A stretch of DNA of 64,000 nucleotides, from NCBI GenBank assembly GCA_030062745.1, contig CP099843.1, positions 3,225,001-3,289,000 on the forward strand, written 5' to 3'. The position numbers and the translations under genes are program-made. Below are positions 46,101 to 57,397 of this stretch, piece after piece. Under the pieces are notes generated by a model. That model saw nothing but the letters and a program-made list of their open reading frames with translations. It was not told the DNA's origin and did not search any database. This DNA comes from Capitulum mitella (lineage: Eukaryota; Arthropoda; Thecostraca; Pollicipedomorpha; Pollicipedidae). Every line of letters begins with the position of its first letter. Position 1 is the first letter of the stretch.

Positions 46101-49100
46101 AACCTCTTCTACCACTAAAGTAATCTTCTTACACTTATGATAATATATCATTCAGCCTTTTGCTTAACGCTCATTAGATCTTACAGCTGAGCTTGTGTTT
46201 TGGGATCGCATACAAAAACATTGCCGTTGGCTGAATATAACAGCATTCTTCAAGGTATAAGTATGACGACAACTTCATCGAACACCCCGGAACCAAACTA
46301 TGGACAGAGCTATCTAAATATGCAGAAGCATATATATGCTGTTGCTATGAGTATATACTCATTTATAAAACAGCGGTGATTTAAGTGTGTTAAAAATAAT
46401 GAAATGACCTGCGCAAAAAGCGTTGCATTATTCTACAGTGCAGATTAAGTAACATTTCTAAAGATACAGCTTGTTCATTTTGAATCGTTTGCTGTGCATC
46501 ACTGGTAATGTCTGTACGGTGTTCATGATCTCTACTGTCATCAGACATCCGTGACTGTGGTGGATATTTACATCGGAGGCTTGTAGGCTGCAGGCTGTTT
46601 TTTAGTCCCAATGTGTTTGTTCAGTTTACATTCATTGCTTCCAATCCCTCTCGTACTTTTCGTCTTGCGACGTAGATCGTACAGTGATGCATTCCTAGCT
46701 ACTCTGGTGTATTTACACTTAGAGATGTGGGTACACATAATGACCAGCAAAGAGGTTTCCAAGGACCCAAACAAGTCAAATCCATTTTTCCACTTAGCAC
46801 GAATAATTTCACACCTGACTAGAGCACTGGAGGAATAAACACTAAGCAACACTGCTGTTAGCCATAAATTACGCCATGGTGTAATAAAAACGTCATTACG
46901 CTATGTGCATACATATCTATGACATACAGAAATATGAATGTACGACCGCATTATGCGTATGTGCGTATTTATTACACCGTGGTCGCAATATCAAGCGGCA
47001 AGGCAATGAAGCTGCGAGGCCACCCAGGAGCAAACGTCAAGCCCGCGAAGCCTTGTGCATGCTTAACGTGACGCCGATAAAGCAATCGCTGAAGCATGTC
47101 TGACGGGAACAGACGATGAGAACAAACATTGCTGGTTCTGGAAGAAGCGCGCGGCCACTGAACAAGGGATAAACCACAGCGTTGTATGGAGCGACTGAAC
47201 GCCGGCATATGTTGACAGTGAATTCCTGATCAATAAGCCACATCTCTGGATCAAAGTTTCCTCCCAGTGTCTGACGCCATTGCTTTGTCACCGGCAATGC
47301 TCAAGTATCTGTACTTGCGCTCTTCGATAAGAACATGGAAGGTCATCGTATGTCTATTGCGCATGCTTTTTAGACGGCTTGAAGCTGGCAGGAGACATTC
47401 CTAAAAACACCAATATTTACAGTTCTACGCAAGAATGCTGCCAACTACCCTTCTAAGCAAGCAGTCTACTAATTGTGTGCGTATGATTCAGAAGACAAAG
47501 TTCACGCGTGTACAACAAAAATAACAAATATTGTGTAGTTCAGGATAGCCTGCTGCTAACGAAATGTGAACTTGTAGCATGTAGATACTTCGAGTATCCT
47601 GGGCAACATAAATGCTGCAATTTAATTTGTGTTTATAACCCTATAAAGAGTTTAGTGGAGCGGGGTTAAAAACAACGAAAGCCCATAGTCGTAACTGTAA
47701 ATCTTTTTATACTTCATCTGCCCCACTGGCAGCTTAAGCTCACGCGTAAGAATCTAGCCGTCAAAAACTGCACAACAAATCTTCCCCTGCGAAATAAAAC
47801 ACAGCTGGGTGACTGGCAATCACGCATACAAAGGAAGCGCATCGTGCCCACCACCACGCTAAACCAGGCTCATGTCAAGATGCTCGTTAAACTTCAGACG
47901 AAAGCTGCCATGGCATACTTACTAGCTTTCCTTTGTACTGTGCAAAACAGTGCGAATATCAGTAGAACTGAAAGGCACGCAGGGCTGGATAGTGTGGCAC
48001 AGAAAGGTGAAATAGTAAAAGCCAGAGGCCCAGTAAGGCTGTAGCACAAACCCTGGACGCTCGAAAATCTAGGGCACCCGCCGCAAGATCAAACTCTGGG
48101 CTCTGACGCTGCTGGCTGCGCTGCTAGCACGCAGCCAGCAACGTCTCGGCTGACGCTTGAGATCAGATTCCGAGCTTTTTACGCAGCTGGCAGCGCTGTC
48201 GGCCAGCTGCCTCAGCTGCCGGCCGGTAAAGCAGGCGCTTCGATTTCTTTTTTTAAATCTGGAATTCAGAGAAATCATTCGAAAGCCATTGGCTTGAATC
48301 AGGACGGACATTAGTTCTTTTCTTCGGCAAAGACGTTGGCAATGAGGGCCGTGGCTTAACTGAGACAAAGCTGGACAGGCTAGAGAAGCTCGATACGAAC
48401 GACGAGCCGGTGCGTTCGGGGCCCAACTGGCCCAGTGCTTCCCCGGAAATCGCCAATCGAAGCCGGCATTTAAAGCTGAGCCGGAGGCGGCGGCCGCAGT
48501 CTTGTCACGCGCCGTCGCCGGTCGGGCGGCGCAAACCAGCCCTGAGCGGCAGCGCTGTTCATCCGGGACCCATCAGAGTCCGAGAACTCTCTAGCTGCCG
48601 TCTGGCAGCCGTTGAACCGATTGACGGCACGAGGTTTGGAGCGAGCGGCCGCGTTAACGGCGGTCTGCGGCGTACCGTTGCGTCCGACAGGGGGGCCTGC
48701 GCGAAGTCGGCGGTCCAGATGACGACCTGTTGCACCAGTACCTCCACCTCCGAGCAGTTTGTGCCCCCCAACCCAGAAGGAGGCGAACCGTATGAGGTGC
48801 GGACAAAGAGGTGCACGTTAGCCATACAAATCGCAGGGCCAGGAGGTCGGCACGACCGTCTCGCCTCGCCTCGACCCTGGCAATGCGTGCCGGAGCGTGG
48901 CCACAGACTCACCGAAATGAGCTGATAGGAATGGTTCATCATGGCGATGAACAGGTTGAGCAGGATGGTGATGTTGATGACGGAGTAGCTGCCGAACATG
49001 AGCATGCCCCAGAAGCGGGTGAATGTCTGCAGGCCGGCCAGCTCGAAGTTGTCCAGGTCGATGAGGCCGAAAACCGCCCAAAAGAGGGTCTGCATGGTCT

Positions 49101-52100
49101 CAAACAGACTGGTGGAAAAATCGGCAACGGAGACTGGTGAGAGGCGCCGGATCTCTTTCGCCTGCACCTGACAACAGTCTGGTAGCCACCACAGAGCTAA
49201 TGATGTTCTGACCCGGTACTGAGGTGTTTACAAGCATGCAGCTGTGTCGAATTTCCACGGAATTTCCGGTAAAAAGTCTGAATTTAGAATCAGCGTCGAC
49301 TGCATTTAGTGGCGTGAAATGGAACATTGGAACATTGAGCTCCAGCTGGTAACTGGGCTCTCGATTACAGAAATAAACCTTAAGCTCTGTGTTCAATCAG
49401 GAACGACGCTTACTTAGCAAATCGTCGCCAGACGAAACAGGCATCCGGATCCTTTTCTCTTTCGACACACTTCGACCCATGGCAGCTGCGCAGCTCGAAA
49501 CACTTCTGCTTCTCGAGGTCTGCGTAGTACCATAGCAACTGGTTCAGACCTGCAAAACCGACAAGGTAAGTCGTAACCCTCTGGCCAAAGACGGCTTTCG
49601 CCGGGCTTTGCGATGAAATCGTAATCTTACGTGGAACCATTGGAGCGTTAATCTCTGCACATATTCCATTTGTCCTTCCTTGCCTCCCCCATCCTTTTCC
49701 CAGTCTCTCATCTCTGTTTTCGTAACACATACCATCGTCATCGCCTCGCGGCCGCTGGAAATCTTTGAGCCAGTCTTCCCAGTCCTACTTCCATGACACA
49801 GCCGCCACGTGCTGCCCGTGTCCCCCATAACTTATACAGAAACTGTCCCAGCAGGGACCGCCGCGCCACCATCTAATTCTGCGGCCGACCCTTGAAGCGC
49901 CAGCTGTCAGTGTTCGGTGGTCTCCACGACCGCCAGCGCCCAGAGGGCGGCTGAAGGCCGAGTTCCTTGGGTCTGCACTGTCCACTGGCAGGCCGAAACA
50001 GTCCCCTGTTCAGCGTTCTGCCTGCCGGGGGGAGAGATGCGGGGGAGTCCAGGAGCAGAGGCCATGTTTCCGTTAATATTACCAAGGTTTGGTTTACTGT
50101 TGGCTGCTTCCCAGACAGAGATGTAAATGGCGAGATTTTGTACAATATCGTTGCTGATAACGTTTTCAAAGAAAGGACGCGCAGTTTCAGAATAATTTGC
50201 ACGCCGTATTTACAAACATGATGACACCAATCCACAATTTACGACCCATCCCGAAGCAGTTGAGCTCTTGCCCCAGTAGTTGACTGTCTTGATCCCACGG
50301 TGGGAGTGGCCGAAGCAGAGCGGTCTGGTCCGGCCAGCCTGGGTTCAGCGCGACAACGGCCAGGCCTGGTCCGGCCAGCCTGGGTTCAGCGCGACAACAG
50401 CCAGGCCTGGTCCGGCCAGCCTGGGTTCAGCGCGACAACGGCCAGGCCTGGTCCGGCCAGCCTGGGTTCAGCGCGACAACAGCCAGGCCTGGTCCGGCCA
50501 GCCTGGGTTCAGCGCGACAACAGCCAGGCCTGGTCCGGCCAGCCTGGGTTCAACCAGGCCTGGTCCGGCCAGCCTGGGTTCAGCGCGACAACAGCCAGGC
50601 CTGGTCCGGCCAGCCTGGGTTCGGCGCGACAACAGCCAGGCCTGGTCCGGCCAGATGCCCCAGGGCTATTCTCAGGAGCTGCCCGGGACGACAGTGCCGG
50701 CAGGAGGAACGAAACACAGCCAGCTGTCTTCCGCTGGAGTCTGCCGGCCAAGGCCGATGGATTGCGGGATGCCTGACTGTCACGGCGAATGAGGCTTGTG
50801 TCGGTCCAAAATACGCAGTACGACATACAAAAACCGGCTGGTATGTTCCATTCAGCAGTGCGTTTGCCAACAAGACAAAGAACGGCAAACATTAGAAATA
50901 AAAGAGACTCGTTCGTCGCAATAAGCTTTTGAGCCTTATGTACTCTAAAAACAGAACAGTTTTTGACCGCTGAGCGACTGAAATGCGGGAATCGTGTTAT
51001 GTGCCATTTGGTAAGCTTTCAAAAGCCTGATGACGAGTGGGTAGGCAGTGGAAAATGGGATACTTCTTAACTATAGATATTTCTTGAGCATTACGGGTCT
51101 CACCACTGGCATTCGGCGCGTACATGCTACCCATTGTTGGGTTCAAAATCATACAAAAAATTGTGAGGCGTTGCAATTTATTTGCAGACTTAGAGCCAAT
51201 ATCAAAGCAAGGTGCCCGTGAGATGGGCTAGAGGTTGTCGCGAGATTGACTTGACTTTGGGAATCGAAAACGGTCCAATCATTTATTTTTAGGCATTGCG
51301 AACCCTTTGGGATGCCGTACGCGACTGTCTGCAGAACGTTGGCAGCCCTCGAGAGTCGTGGTAACATTTCTCGTGCTGGCAATGACCACCAACCAACCAA
51401 AATGAGGGTCAAAAGACAGCGGAAGCTGATTCGAGCTGCAGTTGGAAAACCAGGGATGTCACAACGCGTCCTGGCTGAAAGGCTCGGGATCTCGAGAGCG
51501 TACATGAGAAAAAGCTTGGCAGCAAATAAGGCTCTTAACCGAAAGAGCGAGAAGGAACTCCAGGTCACCTAAAAACAAGAAGTCACCGAAAAGACCCGCA
51601 TCCGGAAACTGTCATGCGGTCACATGTCAAATTGAGAAGAATGCGGGATTGCATGGACTACGAAAGTTACCCCATCGACCACGGGAGGCACATTCCAGGA
51701 AACCTTGGATACTACGCTGGGCGTCGTGGAAACTGTCCAGCAGAAGTACAACTGAGGCCAGAGAGCAAGTTCCCCGTAAACTTATCGTCTGGCTCGCCAT
51801 CTCTCTAAGGGGTGTGACACGTCTTGTTACCATGCCAAGTATGGATAATGTTGATGGCAACGTGTACCGTGATAAGTCCAGAAGAGATGTGCTCATCCCA
51901 TTTTTGGATGATAATTACCCCGACAGGGCTATGCTGTTCAGACTAGACTTGTCCAGCACTCATTACACCAAGAAAACTTTCGAGTTACTGGGAGAGGCCA
52001 AAGTGCCGTACGTGACGCGTGACACCAATCATCCCATGTGCCCCAGCTACATTCTATTGAAGACGTTTAGGACATCATAGGCAAAAGGTGTATCAGGCAG

Positions 52101-55030
52101 GCTGGTATGCAATATCCGACCTAGCCCTGAAGCTCAGGATACGACACATGATTGATGCTCTTGACCCAGAAGTGCCGCGCAAAGTTCTGGTGCGCGTGCC
52201 CAGGCGCGTGCGCGCTGGTGACAAAGTAGGGGTAATGGAGATGATCCACTGAGCAAGAACTGACCGTAACATCCATGACTACAGTGTGACTTTAAACACT
52301 GTCTCACTTTCCACTGCCCATCCATTAAAATTTCGTCCGTAGCCCGGATAGTGAAATAACGTGGCTTAAAAATCGCGGCACTATGGAACGAAAAGACGCT
52401 ATTCGATTTAATTTGACGTTCACCAACGATTTGGTTATTTCTTGTTGGCTGAAAGACACTGATGTTTATGATCAATCAATCAATCAATCAATTAGTCAAT
52501 CAACGGCATCGGCGTGAGTAAAGAAGAAGGATTTGCTTTCGCCAGCACCGCATACTGAAAACCCATCAGTGACGATGTCACGTGTTGGGAGCGTCGTAGC
52601 GTAGGGGTTACCATGCTCGACTTGTGGCAGAAAGGTCCGCGGCTCGAGTCCGGGTAATTGTGACATTTCGCCGTCCCTCGCGACAACCGGCGTGAGAGGT
52701 TGCGACGCGAAATGACCCAGTCACTCGACAGTGTCGTTAAATCACCCTACAGCCAACCAACTAACCAACCATCACATATTATGCTGACAGTTTTAAAGGC
52801 CAATGGACTTTAAGTGACGTCCTGTAAATGGCGAAACCAAGGTCGGTGGAAATCTAATACGGCACTACAGCACGACTTACTCGATACCTCTCTCACCGAC
52901 CCTCATCTTTTCTTTGGTCTCTCTGACGTCATCACACCTTCTGAGAACGGTTCGCTAGCATTCGGAAAAGCCTGAGCCAAACGCAATGAAATTCTTGCTT
53001 GAGATCCCTGTAGCTTTAAAGGGTGAATGGTGTCCGGAACGGAAATATGGAGACTTAAGACCGTGGGCTCGGCACGCTAATGCCAGCGCAGCCAGACGGC
53101 ATTTACAGAGAAGTCGGCACAATCCCGAGCCGCGCGTATAAGCCACCAGCCGTCTTTGTTGTTGTTCGAGTCAGCCGCCAGCACCTCCATGATTGATTCA
53201 TTAAGAGAGAGGGAGACGGAGAATGGAAGAGAGGAAGAGAGCGCAAGAGGAAGTCATAGCCGGCGACAAGATGAGAGAGTTTCGGGGGTAATTTCAGAAA
53301 CCACAGACACCTGTCCTCCCCCGCCCCGCTCGATCACCAGAAATAAGGATAGATTTTGTGAGTATTTTATATTTTGGGATGGGAATTTACTGTCTGTGGC
53401 TATGATTCGGTTGTGAACATTGTGTTCCTTCCAATACTAGCACATCTGGCCGCTGTGGCACAATACAGGTAAGATGTTGTTTGTTATACGCAGTAAATGA
53501 AGATCATCTGAATGTTTCTTCAAACGAAAGTTTCAATCGTATCCTATAATAAACCTCCTAATATGAATCATATGTCACGGCTCAGTTTACAGGTACCGCA
53601 GATAATTACTTCTGTGTCCAGAAGTATGCCTGATGCTCTGAGGCTTTTTATGGTGGCTAGAAATACCAGTGTCTGAAACCTGCGGGTTTTCGTCATAAAA
53701 ATACTGTACGTCTTCTGCGGGGAAACAAATGGCGAGAGGAAGACAAAAAAGAGAGGAAGGGAGAGGAGAAAACGTGAAGAAGAATGAAAAAACACGAGGC
53801 ATTTACTGTTGGTAACCACTTGAATGGAAAAGTGCACATGGTACATATTTCACGACAACGTTGAATTCACAGCATAGGGCAAAAGTCGAGCGTTTTAGGA
53901 GTGTGTGAGAAAACATTGTAGTAGCGTATGCCGCAACACTGGCATCACCTAAATAGCACTTACACCCCAAAAGCATGCAATTTGCAGTTCGAAACATATT
54001 CCAAACTTTAGTGACACCGGTTTGCTTTACACATCGCGGACGTTGTCTGAGCAAATTATGTTATATTACGTGACCTTGAGGCGACGGTGTTCCATTAACA
54101 TAGCAGCGCATTGTTAACCGGCGTAAAAATATAACAGTAAATCGGAATCCACGAGAGCTAAGGGATGAAACGTCAGCAGCACGTGCATAATCTCAAGCTA
54201 CAGAATGATGGCATGTCACTAGCTCGCCTGCCATGTAATCGAAGTGCAATGCAGTGCCTTAACACCTCGCCTCTTCTGCTAGTGGTACGAACATGGGCGC
54301 GATTGATTTAGGATTGAAATCGTTTCGCAGTTTACTGAGAACCCTGGTGCTTACAAGAATATGTTTTGTTCATTCGTACACTGCCTAAACAAAGTTCACA
54401 TTGTCAAAAGCTGGGACGGCTTTCAGACTGATACACACGCCGTCAGGTTATCTACCAACCAGGTTTTGGCTGTCCTTATTCCTACCTAATTTTCCATCAC
54501 GCGAGCACGCGTCAGCCGTTGCCAGCGAGAACGCTGTGGTAGCTAGCGCATCTAATTACAAAGAGCCAGCGTCTGCCCAAGACCGACTTACCGCAAGAGA
54601 AGGCAAACAAAGTGAGGACGAAGAGGAAGGCGAACTTCATAATATCCAGCACCATTCTGGATAGCGTTACTTGCAGTGGTCCCAGATGGGGGTTTATGGA
54701 GAATATGTACACTAACTTCAGAGAGCTGCAATGTAAAGACGAATGTCAAATAGTATGACAATGGCAAGGTAGCTTAGAATGCCGACGTTTTGCCACATTT
54801 GGTTACAAACCACAAATCACGTCAAGAAGTTTATCAGGGACAAGTCAGCATCGAAAACATCCGGAGGACTAAAAGGAACGATTTCAATAACTTAGTGGCT
54901 GAAGTTTGGTATGGACCGTCTGAATAATGATTAGCACATCACAAAAGATTGTTTGCTTTGTCCATAGCTTTTTTGGAAAAGTTTATGCGCCGGACAAATA
55001 ATATGCAAAACAACGCAACGAGACAGACGA

Positions 55031-55063
<33 letters not shown>

Positions 55064-57338
55064 AAGGAATTACTCACAAGTTCCCAAAAACGATAAGTGC
55101 ATATTTGTTATCCACCGACGTAATGGCAAAGTATCCGGTGGAATCAACATTTGATACTTTTATCTGTATTCTTTGCAACGGGCTCGCATCTAAAACATCA
55201 CTGCGAGACGCCGACGAAAAAGCGTCGCTTCAATCTGCGTCCTCCGTGTTTGTCCCCACCTGAAGATGTTGGCCGCGCCAAACAGACCTTCAGCAATCAG
55301 CATCGGGTCCCAGGCGTCCCAACATTCCCGAGGCAGATTGGCCGTACCCGTGTTTTCTGCCAGCTCCTTCTGAACCTGGCAACGGCACGCGCAGCAGATG
55401 GATGAGAGATGACGTGGACGTTTTGACCGTTCGACTCACAGTGAGAGCGCCATGGTAGGGGCGGGCGGGATTTGTACTGAGCGTCCGCAAATGCGCCACG
55501 TCATCAGGGAAATTGCCGTGCAGGTCGCCCACGACAGTCACGCCTGACTTCGTTAAACAGTGTGCTTTTTATGTTTATTTATTTATTTATTTTTATATTT
55601 TTATTAAAAACAGTGTGATTTTATGCTGACAGATGCTTCGTAACATCCATAGAATCGCATGTTTCGAACCTTTTGAACGTGATCACCCTACACTAATGCA
55701 TGGCTTGAAGAGTGCAATCGGCATCGCGGCAAGCGGCAAGGCATTGAAGTGGTCGCTGGGGACAGGACAATTGTGGCGGGCCGGTGGCACTCACCTGCCG
55801 GTACGCGACCACGCGCAGCGCGATCGTGGCCACGTAAAGCGCGTTCGTGACGAAGTCGATGACGTTCCAGAGGTCGCTGACGTACTCCTGCAGCCCGATA
55901 TCCCAGAGCTGCTTGATCTCGCTCCATATGAGCCCTGAGCCGCGGCAGACAGAGCCGATCATGCGTCAAACCAGGCCAATGTTGTGACACATAACACGGC
56001 CGGCCTTGCCATGAAAGCCGCGGGCGGTGGGCCGGGTACAGCGGTGGCGGAGCGCAGTATCGTCGGCGAATCTCGCGCCTGCTCGGCGACTGCTCGCCAT
56101 TTTCCGTAGACATTCACATAACATTTTAAACCATGTCATGCTATTGCAAACCGATGTAATAAGTCACGAAAATTTTGTAGTTAAGCATTTTTGCAAAATT
56201 TTGTAGATAAGTTATGAAGTATTTTATATTTTATTAAGTATTTATATTACGTATTTTTGTAAAATTTTGTAGATAAGATATTATCTCACGGCGAAATGCC
56301 ACCACTTCCAAATTTGGTATCAGAAGCCTTAAATTCATATTGATGAGTAAACCAATAAGTCTTATATGTGCTCGCAATTCTATGGACCCCTTTTCACAAA
56401 TCTTTTGAAGCAATGTTTTCTTGAATGCCATGAACATAACGGAAATTCGTTTTTTATACCGCACCGCAACGGTGTTTTGTGACGCGCAAGATGATCGCAA
56501 CCTTCCGGGTTTCCGTCCAATTTTGTACGTGTTCTAGAAAATAAATGGCACATTTGTTTTGTTTCTTGCATTTCGGAATAAAACCAATATTTAGCAGTCT
56601 TCTTCAGTATTCGATGACTGAGGAAATGGAAGTTTAAGCGTCGAGCGCACGTGGCATTGGTCGGTTTCATTATTGTGCAGGAAAAAAGCCAACAACTGGA
56701 AAACGGCATATGTCCAAATCGAAAATTTCGGTTACAGAATAATTACGTGGACAAAACAGCTTGCTGGTTTGCACACTAGAGATGCAAATGCAAACCACTT
56801 AAATGATTGGGGCTATCTTCTGGTAAAACCTTCATGATCTGTATTCTCCAAAGAACACAGATTGACACCCTTTGCACTGACCAAAGGTGTGGATTTGATT
56901 TGTAGTCTTTTGGAGAGGTCATGCCCCTCCCCCACCATGTGAATTTTGGCCCCTCGATGTTGATTTCGGCACCCACATTTTCTGCCGGTTTTAGCAAGGG
57001 AAATAGGCAATAATAACGACAAGAACGACGGCAAATTGTAAGACAAGGGCAAAAATTATACAATAAAACATAAAATGACATAAAACATTCAGAAAAGAAA
57101 TAGCGACAGAGTTCGCTGTCCATCGAACACAGTGTTCAGGGGTGTCGTTTTCAATAGGTCTGGTAGTGCTAGATACCTACCAATATTGATTTGAGCCCCC
57201 CAATGTTCGTCCAGGCCTTACAAATGTAGTTTTAGGGAACAAGTCCTTAGTCACAAGTGTATGTTAAAAAGGCAGCTAAAATGAAAATCGAAACCAAGAA
57301 TCATGAATTTCATGCAACAGAATAATAGTACTAATAAT

Positions 57339-57397
<59 letters not shown>

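Larger units (their letters stand above)
49550..54591. other. Channel gene intron, 5 kb, repeat-rich
   Basis: Holds a 41-bp minisatellite (50326-50655), a mariner-like transposase pseudogene (51290-52250), an AATC microsatellite and a tRNA-derived SINE (52590-52778). The remainder (52.8-54.5 kb) shows nothing recognisable. Confidence 0.75.

Noticed and set aside
50326..50655. CRISPR-like array
   Set aside because: Direct tandem repeat without spacers in a eukaryotic intron.
50280..50792. Two overlapping plus-strand frames rich in GQPGF and RPGPASLGSAR repeats
   Set aside because: Created by the 41-bp minisatellite, which cycles through all frames; inside an intron.
52590..52665. Possible functional tRNA gene
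   Set aside because: Same reasoning: boxes with a SINE body and CCAA tail, no clean cloverleaf.
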